Program-made: the position numbers and the translations under genes
NCBI GenBank assembly: GCA_963663945.1
Contig: OY760687.1
Location: forward strand, 744,001 to 808,000
DNA length: 64,000 nucleotides
Reading direction: 5' to 3'
Source of the DNA: Bin87 sp963663945
GTDB lineage: Bacteria; Chloroflexota; Dehalococcoidia; Lucifugimonadales; UBA3495
The notes under the pieces: model-generated
Told to the model about the DNA's origin: nothing
What the model saw: only the letters and a program-made list of their open reading frames with translations
Databases searched by the model: none
In this document: in pieces, positions 36,373-43,899 of the stretch
How the letters are laid out: every line of letters starts with the position of its first letter
Numbering within the stretch: the first letter of the stretch is position 1

Positions 36373-39300
36373 TCAGCGAGTATCGTTTTTCTCGTGAATT
36401 TGCGAAATGCGGTGCGCGCTAAGGTATTGATCAAACAAATGGTTCTTCACTACCTCTCCAAAGGCAGGGTCATCGGTTATGCGCTTGTAAAGGTCGAAAT
36501 TCAGGTCAACTATTTCCTGGATGACCTGCTCCACTTTGTGGTCAAAGGTGATACGCACATTTTCCAGTGTGTTGACCTTGGTCGCAATCTCCAGAGCCGC
36601 GTCCTCTTCCAGCCGTTCTATCATCCTGCCCAGCGTGACGCGGTGCTCGGGGCCTAGTTCGACGCCGAAACGGTCGTTGAGATCAGCAATGATGCGTGAG
36701 AGGGCTTCCAACTCTTCCGGCGTTCTTTGTCCCGGTTCCTTGGTCCGCACCGGGTCGAGCTTGTCTCCATTTCGCTCCAGCGCGACTTTTCCGCTGCCAG
36801 TCTGCTGGACACGGTAGGACTCCATATCGATACTCTGTTGGATTTCAAGGGGCAATTGTTCACGGTCAACCCTGAGCAACCGGCAGAGGTGCCGAGCGAA
36901 GACGTAGAGTTTCTCCAGGTCAGCATCCAGGAAAGTAATCACCTGGGCCAGGAAGGAATACAGACGCACGTAGTCCGTTACCTGTCCGCGGAAATCCGGC
37001 CGCTCATCATCCTGAAGCTCGGAGAAGCGTTGGACGGACGGAGCCAGCGCGGCATATAGCTGGGCCTGGGTTGAACCGGCGCCGAAGAACACCCCGGCAA
37101 AGGCATCCACGTCCTCATCGGTGAAGACCGGGTAAGTCTTCAGCCGCGTCTGAACTTCGTACAGCAGGTTGGGGTCGGTTGCCTCCGACAAAATTGTCGT
37201 TTCGTAGTAGGGCTGGAAGGCGGCCTGGATGTCATCGGATTCGTTTGCGAAGTCGATGACCATGGCGCCGGGCTTGTCGGGGTGCGTCCGGTTCAGCCGG
37301 GAGAGGGTCTGCACCGCGTTCACGCCGCCCAGCCTCTTGTCCACGTACATGGTTTGCAGCAGGGGCTGGTCAAACCCGGTCTGGAACTTGTTGGCGGCGA
37401 TCAGCATCCGGTATTCCGGGGATTCAAACGTACTGGCGGTCTGGGCTTCCGGTATGACGTTCATACCGGCTTCCGTATAGGACTGGCCTCCGTCGTGCAC
37501 GGTTCCAGAGAAGGCCACCAGCGACTTGAACGGGTTGCCAAGTTCGGCCAGGCGCCGGTCCACGGCCAGCTTGTAGCGCACGGCGTGCAGGCGGGAACGG
37601 GTCACAATCATCGCCTTGGCCCGACCGCCAATTTCGCTCTGTGACTTGCCGGTGAAGTGCTCGACCATAATCCGCACCTTCTCGTCTATGGCGTGCGGAT
37701 GCAGGTCCACGAAGGACCGGAGCAGGTAAGAGGCTTTGGACTTGTCGTAGCGCGGGTCGTCCTCAATGGTCTTGAGCAGCCGCCAATAGGCCTTGTAGGT
37801 GGTGTAGTTTTCCAGTACGTCCAGGATGAACCCTTCCTCGATAGCCTGGCGCATACTGTAAAGGTGGAAGGGCGCGAAAGACCCGGCGGGCCGGCGGGCG
37901 CCGAATAGCTCCAGCGTCTTCGGCTTCGGGGTGGCGGTGAAGGCAAAGGTGGATACGTTGGCCGGCTGCTGCCGCCTCGCCATTTGCGCCAGCGCCGCGT
38001 TGTCCAGGTCTTCGTCCTCCGGAGTGGGGACATCGGCATCCTCCGCCTCGGCATCCTCCAGGGACGGCGCGGCCAGCACGTCTCTCGGCCCCTGGGTCCC
38101 CTCGCCGGACTGAGAAGAGTGGGCCTCATCTACTATCAAGGCGAAGCGCTGGCCCGGCAAATCGCCGATTTCCTGAGCGATGACTGGGAACTTCTGGAGC
38201 GTGGTGACGATAATGGTCTTGCCGGATTCCAGCGCCTCCTTGAGCTGCCGGGAGGTAGTGTCCACGTTCTCCACGACGCCCAGTGTCTGCTCGAACTGGC
38301 GCATCGCCGCCTGGAGTTGGCGGTCCAGCACACGGCGGTCGGAAATAACAACGATGGAGTCAAAGACGCGGCGGTCGTCCGCGTTGTGGAGGGTGGACAG
38401 TTGATGGGCCAGCCAGGCGATGGTGAAGGTCTTGCCGCTCCCCGCCGAGTGCTGCACCAGGTAGCGTTGCCCCGTTCCCCGCTGCCGGGCGTCGCTCACC
38501 AGCCGCCGCACGCAGTCGAGTTGCTGATAGCGGGGGAAAATCAGGTAGCGTTTGCCCGTCTTCCGGCCCCGGTCGTCTTCCTCCTCAACCTCGTGGATGA
38601 ACTGGCGCACCAGGTCCAGCACGCTGTCCCGTGCCCAGGTCTCCTCCCAGAGGTAGGACGTGGCGTAGCCGTTCTGTGTCGGAGGAACGGGCGGGTTGCC
38701 GGCGCCACCGAACTTCCCTTGGCTGAAGGGCAGGAAATAGGTCCGCGGCCCGGCCAGTTGGGTAGTGACATAGACTAGGTCGGGGTCAACGGCGAAGTGA
38801 GCCAGGCAGCGCCGGTAGGCGAACAGCGGCTCCCGGGGGTCCCGGTCGGTCCGGAACTGGCGAATGGCGTCTTCCACTGTTTGCCCCGTGAGGGGGTTCT
38901 TCAGTTCCGCCGTGAAGATGGGGATGCCGTTGAGGAAGAGGGCCAAGTCCAGGCTCTGGTTGTTCCGCTCGCTGTAATGGAGCTGCCGCACCACGGAGAA
39001 GACGTTGCCCCGGTAGAGCCGTTGCGTTTCTGCGTTCAGTCCGCTGGACGGGCGGAAGTAGGCCATTTGGAACCGGCAGCCCATGTCCCGGATGCCGCGG
39101 CGCAGCACGTCCAGCGCGCCCCGGCGGGCAATCTCGGAGGCCAGGCGCTTGAGGAATTGTTCCGCCACGGCGTCCCCGTGATGCTGGGAGAGGCGCTTCC
39201 ACTCTTGGGGCTGGGTCACGAGCACGAAGTCCAGCACGTCCTCCGGGATGAGGCACAGGGCGCGGTCATAATCCTCGGATGTCCCCTTCCGGTAGCCACC

Positions 39301-39414
39301 GGGCGTCGGGTCAAGGTAGGACACCCCTTCTTCACCAATCGACCGTTCGCCGTTCTGGACAAGGCAGGCTTCGATGACGTCTTCAAAGGCCCGTTCCGAA
39401 ACTTCTACAGGCAT
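36373..39414 (-). CDS. hsdR: Type I restriction endonuclease subunit R (HsdR)
   Basis: A 1,013-residue motor and nuclease subunit that translocates and cuts unmodified DNA in complex with HsdM and HsdS. The N-terminal nuclease domain has LDLALFLNGIPIFTAELKN (the D...ExK motif). The SF2 motor shows Walker A (VQHSAGSGKTFTIAWLA), IVVISDRRVLDRQL, the DEAH box (LIVDEAHSSQSG), STFAFTATPKPKTLELFG (motif III), and ANKFQTGFDQPLLQTMYVDK plus VQTLSRLNRTHP (motifs V-VI). Length and order are normal, and nothing is missing. It starts 8 bases after the hsdS stop. Confidence 0.95.
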   Translation of the reverse strand: MPVEVSERAFEDVIEACLVQNGERSIGEEGVSYLDPTPGGYRKGTSEDYDRALCLIPEDVLDFVLVTQPQEWKRLSQHHGDAVAEQFLKRLASEIARRGALDVLRRGIRDMGCRFQMAYFRPSSGLNAETQRLYRGNVFSVVRQLHYSERNNQSLDLALFLNGIPIFTAELKNPLTGQTVEDAIRQFRTDRDPREPLFAYRRCLAHFAVDPDLVYVTTQLAGPRTYFLPFSQGKFGGAGNPPVPPTQNGYATSYLWEETWARDSVLDLVRQFIHEVEEEDDRGRKTGKRYLIFPRYQQLDCVRRLVSDARQRGTGQRYLVQHSAGSGKTFTIAWLAHQLSTLHNADDRRVFDSIVVISDRRVLDRQLQAAMRQFEQTLGVVENVDTTSRQLKEALESGKTIIVTTLQKFPVIAQEIGDLPGQRFALIVDEAHSSQSGEGTQGPRDVLAAPSLEDAEAEDADVPTPEDEDLDNAALAQMARRQQPANVSTFAFTATPKPKTLELFGARRPAGSFAPFHLYSMRQAIEEGFILDVLENYTTYKAYWRLLKTIEDDPRYDKSKASYLLRSFVDLHPHAIDEKVRIMVEHFTGKSQSEIGGRAKAMIVTRSRLHAVRYKLAVDRRLAELGNPFKSLVAFSGTVHDGGQSYTEAGMNVIPEAQTASTFESPEYRMLIAANKFQTGFDQPLLQTMYVDKRLGGVNAVQTLSRLNRTHPDKPGAMVIDFANESDDIQAAFQPYYETTILSEATDPNLLYEVQTRLKTYPVFTDEDVDAFAGVFFGAGSTQAQLYAALAPSVQRFSELQDDERPDFRGQVTDYVRLYSFLAQVITFLDADLEKLYVFARHLCRLLRVDREQLPLEIQQSIDMESYRVQQTGSGKVALERNGDKLDPVRTKEPGQRTPEELEALSRIIADLNDRFGVELGPEHRVTLGRMIERLEEDAALEIATKVNTLENVRITFDHKVEQVIQEIVDLNFDLYKRITDDPAFGEVVKNHLFDQYLSAHRISQIHEKNDTR

Positions 39415-39422
39415 TCCGCCTC

Positions 39423-40655
39423 CTATCTAACGTCAATCTGGCCGGTAACGGCGGCGGATATGAGAGCGCTCCGAAGCTCTCTCAGGCGCTCGATGGCTTC
39501 TCTGACTTTGGCGACGAGAGAATCGAGTTTCGCCGTTTCGCGGTGTAGGAAGTCGGCGATGGCCTGTTGTTCGGTCAGAGGCGGAACCACAGCATGAACT
39601 GCGTGTACGTCGTTTCGGTCCACGCCCGGGACCGCTGACTTAGAAGCATAGATCAGAAATAAAGGAGACAAATGGGTCAGGAAAAATTGAAGAAACCGTG
39701 GCTCATTCCCCTGTAGACTAATACTGTAAAGCGTAGTATTCAGGGGCCAATAATCCTCATCCATCAAATAGAAATTCCCTATGGTCCCATATCGACCAGT
39801 TACAATACCTGGTGCCTTTGCGATCGCTTCCGAGTGGGTAGTAAAATCCCCAGACGAAGAGATCACTGGCACGTCCCCCTCTTCCCTGAGATCGGAGGGA
39901 AGATCGTGACCACGTTGAAACGTGACTACGCGGCTGAGTGGCTTTACTTCCCAATGGGCCGGGATCTCGCCCAGCCACTCGACGCCGGGGTCCTTCATCG
40001 GTGCGTCGGGGTTGATGCCCTTTGTGACGGCGCGGGTAATGAGGGCGGTGCGTTTCTCCTGGAGCAGTTCTATCAGCCGCTCCTTCTTGGCAACCAGCGC
40101 GTCAATCCTAGCCGTTTCCCGGTCCAGGAAGGCGGCTATGGCGCGCTGTTCGGGGAGAGGTGGGAGAGTAATGGCGCTACAGGCCACTTCATCAGGACTA
40201 ACGCGCGGCATCTTGGCACCGTAGGTTAGCGTATCAATCCACCGGATGTACGGTGCATTCAATAAGCAGTATGCCAAGTAGCTTTGCGAACACTCCTCCA
40301 GCGGTTGCATCACTAGAACCTCGCTGGTGGCTGTACCTTCAAAGTCTGGACTGGCTACTTTGGCAAGGTACGGTCGTAGCTTCCCAAACAAAACATCCCC
40401 CGGGGAGAAAGTAACCACCGTGCTGTCAACGCTATCCGGCTGGTAGTCAAGTAACAGTTCGCCTGTCCACGGTTCGATGTTTTCTAGCCCGACGTATGTG
40501 GCGCCTTCAGGTTTGTTGGCCAGTTTGCCGTTGCCAAAAGGAGCAGAATACTTCAGCCGGCGCACCTCCCAATGCGCCGGAATCTCCCCAAGCCACTCAA
40601 CGCCGGAGGGCCTGTAGGCGGGGTAGGGCTGGTATTTTGCGGCCAGCGTCGCCAT
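39423..40655 (-). CDS. hsdS: Type I restriction specificity subunit S (HsdS)
   Basis: A 410-residue subunit that recognises a two-part DNA target. It has two target-recognition domains, each introduced by the same phrase GVEWLGEIPAHWEV (near residues 18 and 229). Each is followed by a conserved helical spacer (LPEQRAIAAFLDRETARIDA and LTEQQAIADFLHRETAKLDS). The two halves share these scaffold parts but differ in the recognition regions, as expected. The ATG at 40655 is preferred because the longer frame runs back into the preceding TIR-like gene. It lies 16 bases after that gene's stop. Confidence 0.93.
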   Translation of the reverse strand: MATLAAKYQPYPAYRPSGVEWLGEIPAHWEVRRLKYSAPFGNGKLANKPEGATYVGLENIEPWTGELLLDYQPDSVDSTVVTFSPGDVLFGKLRPYLAKVASPDFEGTATSEVLVMQPLEECSQSYLAYCLLNAPYIRWIDTLTYGAKMPRVSPDEVACSAITLPPLPEQRAIAAFLDRETARIDALVAKKERLIELLQEKRTALITRAVTKGINPDAPMKDPGVEWLGEIPAHWEVKPLSRVVTFQRGHDLPSDLREEGDVPVISSSGDFTTHSEAIAKAPGIVTGRYGTIGNFYLMDEDYWPLNTTLYSISLQGNEPRFLQFFLTHLSPLFLIYASKSAVPGVDRNDVHAVHAVVPPLTEQQAIADFLHRETAKLDSLVAKVREAIERLRELRSALISAAVTGQIDVR

Positions 40656-40671
40656 GTCAACTTGCTTTTGC

Positions 40672-41259
40672 CTAGTTCTGCCAGCCCCGGCGGCAATCTC
40701 CAGAGCGGTTGTCTCGGAACAGGTGAAGACCGTCATCTGGCCAGGGGGTTCTGTTTTTTCGCCGAAACGCCGTATGGATTTTCGGCAGGACTTTCTTGGA
40801 CAATCCATTCTTGGGCCAATCGTAAATGACGGCGAAGGGGTCGTCACCGCCGATATTTCTCGCTAGTCTTGGCGGTAGCAGGCGGGGATTGCGGTTTTCT
40901 GGCCTCTTGTGGTAGTCCGGGTGTGTGGGCAGCAGCAATCCCAGCAGCCCGCATCTTTGATTGTTTCTCCGGTCAATGATACTGGCCGAAATTTCCCAGT
41001 CCACGTGCTTGCGCTGCCAGGTGCAGGGGCCAATCAGGACAATGGTGACGGCGGCATCGGCGATGTGGTCATCGCGGACCCTCCGGCGTATTTCATCCAG
41101 AGAGAGACCTGAATCGTGTATATCTCCCTGGCTGACGGACTTGTCAACGAACTTGCTGTCCAACGCCTGAACAAGCCGGTCTTTGTATTCCTGGTCATCC
41201 GCGTGGTAGTAACTGATGAATACCTTGTGCCTGGGAACTTGGATTGTAGGCAAGGTCAT
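40672..41259 (-). CDS. TIR-like (DUF1863/ThsB-type) protein 2
   Basis: A 195-residue protein of the MTH538/ThsB TIR-like family: HKVFISYYHADDQEYKDRLV at the N-terminus, SLDEIRRRVRDDHIADAAVT, VLIGPCTWQRKHVDWEISAS (the conserved W-x-x-x-E region) and GLLGLLLPTHPDY. In Thoeris defence, ThsB senses infection and makes a cyclic ADP-ribose-type signal. The start codon overlaps the stop of the membrane-protein gene (ATGA), so translation is coupled. hsdS follows 16 bases later. The C-terminal ~60 residues are basic and not recognised. Confidence 0.82.
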   Translation of the reverse strand: MTLPTIQVPRHKVFISYYHADDQEYKDRLVQALDSKFVDKSVSQGDIHDSGLSLDEIRRRVRDDHIADAAVTIVLIGPCTWQRKHVDWEISASIIDRRNNQRCGLLGLLLPTHPDYHKRPENRNPRLLPPRLARNIGGDDPFAVIYDWPKNGLSKKVLPKIHTAFRRKNRTPWPDDGLHLFRDNRSGDCRRGWQN

Positions 41260-41723
41260 CCTCTGGTGAGTGGCGAATCCGACGGGATTATCAGTAGCCA
41301 AGTCAGCAGTATCGTTACAGCGACCAACAGGTAGAACGGCCATATCGAAACCGAACCCAGTAGGCACCGCCCGACCAATCGCCACCCCATGCCCATTGGG
41401 GCTACGCGGTAAAGATCTGCGGACTCCAATTCGCTCCGATGAACTTTGGCTACGAAGGCATTTTGGGATCTGATGAACGCTCGCTCCAAAGCTAGGTAGT
41501 AAGAATCCAGGAACAGGAACAACAGCGTTGGAACCAGCGCAATCAGCGCGTGCTGCGGTTCCCCGGTCCTCGCTACTAGCACCAAAGTGGCGGCGACGAG
41601 GGTGACGCACCACACCTTGCAGGAGCGGCTGTTCTCCGCCATCCGGTTTATCACGCCCTGCATGATGGTGAGGTGGGCCTGCACCGCGGAGGAATTTTCA
41701 TCCCAGGATTGGTTCTCAACCAT
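41256..41723 (-). CDS. TIR-associated small membrane protein, candidate effector
   Basis: A 155-residue protein with AGGAGG just before the ATG. Hydrophobic segments: VWCVTLVAATLVLVARTGEP, ALIALVPTLLFLFLDSYYLA and a C-terminal VSIWPFYLLVAVTILLTWLL. Between them is a charged helical stretch (LERAFIRSQNAFVAKVHRSE). It is paralogous to the protein at 35610-36074. It sits nine bases after one TIR-like gene and overlaps the next, so the three form a unit. By analogy with membrane effectors gated by nucleotide signals it may disrupt the membrane when the TIR proteins fire. No biochemical family is assigned with confidence; SLATT-like is the closest guess. Confidence 0.72.
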   Translation of the reverse strand: MVENQSWDENSSAVQAHLTIMQGVINRMAENSRSCKVWCVTLVAATLVLVARTGEPQHALIALVPTLLFLFLDSYYLALERAFIRSQNAFVAKVHRSELESADLYRVAPMGMGWRLVGRCLLGSVSIWPFYLLVAVTILLTWLLIIPSDSPLTRG

Positions 41724-41732
41724 CGTCCCTCC

Positions 41733-42227
41733 TCAATTCTTGCTTCGTATGCGGATTGCCTCTTCAACCCAGTCGGCGATGTTGTTCTTTATGTGAGCAT
41801 AAACGTTGGTGCTCTGTTTGTACGGGGGATCATAAGCGTTTACGATGTTCGAGAGCCTTTTCCCGGCTACGATGATGCTGTAGAAGGGATTCGCACCTTT
41901 CGCTGATTGGTCTCCGCTACTGTTCTGAAGGTTGTGAATGTAGATCCCAACCACCCCTTTGCCATCATTCCATGCTTTCTCGATTTCATACTTGATCCAC
42001 TTGCGGCCTGATGTGTTGGCCCCGATGAGGACAATGGCGCAGGACTTGCCGTGCATTTGGTCGTTGATCCACCTTCGGATTGCGGCATCGCCGCCTTTGG
42101 TAACAGTTTCCCAGTCGTTGTCGGACACAGGTTCGTTTCCCTCGACAACGCCCATGTTCCGCACTTGGCCGGCCCGCCAGTTGTCCGGTTTGTAATGAAA
42201 GCTGAAGAAAGTCCGTCGTTTGACCAT
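41733..42227 (-). CDS. TIR-like (DUF1863/ThsB-type) protein 1
   Basis: A 164-residue protein that strongly resembles Thoeris ThsB: RRTFFSFHYKPDNWRAGQVR at the N-terminus, GGDAAIRRWINDQMHGKSCA, VLIGANTSGRKWIKYEIEKA (the conserved W-x-x-x-E) and GVVGIYIHNLQNSSG. Its ATG shares a base with the abiEii stop (TGATG), and GGGAGG lies eight bases before it. It is probably an NAD+-consuming or signal-making TIR enzyme. No ThsA (SIR2/SLOG or macro-type) gene is adjacent; the next gene encodes the small membrane protein instead. Confidence 0.85.
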   Translation of the reverse strand: MVKRRTFFSFHYKPDNWRAGQVRNMGVVEGNEPVSDNDWETVTKGGDAAIRRWINDQMHGKSCAIVLIGANTSGRKWIKYEIEKAWNDGKGVVGIYIHNLQNSSGDQSAKGANPFYSIIVAGKRLSNIVNAYDPPYKQSTNVYAHIKNNIADWVEEAIRIRSKN

Positions 42228-43168
42228 CAATTTTCCTCCCTTGATCCATTGGCAGGCAATTTCCAGGGTCCTCCAGGAGACCAGTTCATATCAAACGGCT
42301 CGCCCGCCGTGATGCTGTCGCGAACCGGTCCCAGAAAAGACTGGATACGGCTACCAATGTCCTCAAATGCGCCGGGCGGGAGGTGCAGCAGCCCGCCCTG
42401 ATTTCCATACGATGCCCAGTAATCTTGCAGTCGCTGGTTTGAATAAAACGCGGGTGTAAGAGCTTCAGGCCTCTCAGCGCTCCAGGGAGTGGTGCGCCGG
42501 TCAAAACACCGGGCAACCGCCTCCTGCAACTCGAGACCAGCAAAAGCAAAGGTTTCGGACAAAGCCCATACGTCGTAGAAGTCCTTCATCCGGGTGTTGA
42601 CTGTGCCCAACTGGACCATCGCCTCGAACTTCTCGGCAATGGAAGACACCTGGGGGTAGGTGCGCAGGAATGGCGCCGGAACGCCGTCAATCAGAGTGGG
42701 CAATCGGGCTTCTTCCGGTCCGGGTATCACGACGTCGCCAAATCCGAAGTCCACCTGTACGTTACACTTGGCATTTCCCAGAAGGGCGATGAGGGTCGCA
42801 CGCTGCCCGCCGTACCGTTGACCATCCCGGATCGGTGAAATTCTCAAGGTGCTGATGTCGAGAGCCATTCCATCCTCAGGGCAGGAAACGTTGCAGACGG
42901 TCTCCATTACGTAGCGGACGGTTTCCTCATCGTTGTCTCCAAAAGTCAACAGGTCAACATCGCGCGTTGACCGATAGGGTTCGTCCATCCATAAGGCCAA
43001 GAGGCTCGCGCCCTTCAGGATGCACTGGGCCCGGGCGTCGGATGCCCCCAGCCGGTAGAGGAACCGCTCGCAGGCGTAACGATCCAGAAAGAGCTGGAAC
43101 TCTGTTCCTTCGGTTCTGGCCCTGTTGAGCAATCGTGCCCTGATCGAAGCGGCGATGTTGGTTGTCAT
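42227..43168 (-). CDS. AbiEii/AbiGii-family nucleotidyltransferase toxin
   Basis: A 313-residue toxin of the type IV AbiE system, a GTP-dependent nucleotidyltransferase whose activity halts growth. Seen: CILKGASLLALWMDEPYRST followed by RDVDLLTFG (the GS-type motif and the DxD metal pair), QVDFGFGDVV, and a helical C-terminal region (VSSIAEKFEAMVQLGTVNTR, MKDFYDVW). The start overlaps the abiEi stop by four bases, and the stop overlaps the start of a TIR-like gene, so the toxin-antitoxin pair and the TIR module are translated from one message. Confidence 0.9.
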   Translation of the reverse strand: MTTNIAASIRARLLNRARTEGTEFQLFLDRYACERFLYRLGASDARAQCILKGASLLALWMDEPYRSTRDVDLLTFGDNDEETVRYVMETVCNVSCPEDGMALDISTLRISPIRDGQRYGGQRATLIALLGNAKCNVQVDFGFGDVVIPGPEEARLPTLIDGVPAPFLRTYPQVSSIAEKFEAMVQLGTVNTRMKDFYDVWALSETFAFAGLELQEAVARCFDRRTTPWSAERPEALTPAFYSNQRLQDYWASYGNQGGLLHLPPGAFEDIGSRIQSFLGPVRDSITAGEPFDMNWSPGGPWKLPANGSREEN

Positions 43169-43767
43169 AGCACCCCGGCTTCTATGATGGCACTGAGACG
43201 GCGCGAGGGCAGAACCTCAAGAGTACGCATCAGCTCGGCGGTAGTGACCTTTTTGCCGTCGAGAGCCTCACGAAGAGCCTCCACTGCTGCTTCTCGCCCG
43301 ACAAGACGCTGGAACCGGAAACAGTCAACAATCGTGCGGGCCGGGGAGGTAATCCGAGCGGGCACTTCCTCGAAGTTGGTTTCCTGGACTCCATAGGTCA
43401 ATGCGCCAGCGCTGAACCGAACCAGACGAACACCAACTCCCTTCAGAACTGGCGCTTTCGCCTTGTGTGGTATGCCGACCCAGACCTGGCGAGGAAGCTG
43501 GGTGCCGATCTCGTGCACCTGGAGCGCCGATAGCAGGCAGACTATCGCGTTGGGGACCCGGGCGCACACGGACGCTATCGAGTAACGTTCCGTGGGTTCG
43601 GCTTCCGTCAAGCGATAGAGGCCCCAACCTATCCGCTCGACGGTTTCAGCGGCCTCAAGTTGCCTGAGCCGGTGGTAGGGTATGCCCAGCGGTTCCAGTT
43701 GACTGGGCCGAAAGAAATTGCCGATGCCGGCTTCCTGAAGGATGTCCTGGGTAAGTTCGACGGTCAT
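43165..43767 (-). CDS. AbiEi-family antitoxin, transcriptional repressor
   Basis: A 200-residue antitoxin with an N-terminal winged helix (FFRPSQLEPLGIPYHRLRQL, VERIGWGLYRL) and a C-terminal antitoxin domain (ALTYGVQETNFEEVPARITS, PARTIVDCFRFQRLVG). AbiEi proteins neutralise AbiEii and repress their own promoter by binding inverted repeats. A 14-bp perfect palindrome and a good promoter lie upstream (43809-43871). The gene is 132 bases downstream of hsdM on the same strand. Confidence 0.88.
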   Translation of the reverse strand: MTVELTQDILQEAGIGNFFRPSQLEPLGIPYHRLRQLEAAETVERIGWGLYRLTEAEPTERYSIASVCARVPNAIVCLLSALQVHEIGTQLPRQVWVGIPHKAKAPVLKGVGVRLVRFSAGALTYGVQETNFEEVPARITSPARTIVDCFRFQRLVGREAAVEALREALDGKKVTTAELMRTLEVLPSRRLSAIIEAGVL

Positions 43768-43808
43768 TGAGTTTCAATCCTGCCGGTGGCCGCGATCGCG
43801 TCACCGCT

Positions 43809-43871
43809 ATTCTACAAGACCGCGATGAGTGTGTAAATTTAGGTCGGCAAATATATCATATTTGCCGACCT
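43809..43871 (-). promoter_or_regulatory. Promoter and operator palindrome of the abiE-TIR operon
   Basis: On the minus strand: a perfect inverted repeat AGGTCGGCAAATAT...ATATTTGCCGACCT (43841-43871, three-base centre), then TTTACA (43832-43837), a 17-base spacer, and TAGAAT (43809-43814). Transcription would start near 43802, about 35 bases before the abiEi ATG. The palindrome lies next to the -35 box, as expected for AbiEi autoregulation. On the plus strand the palindrome is followed by TTTT and could also form a terminator-like hairpin. Confidence 0.65.
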
Positions 43872-43899
43872 TTTCAAGACAGAGCAAGAGTCCAAACGA

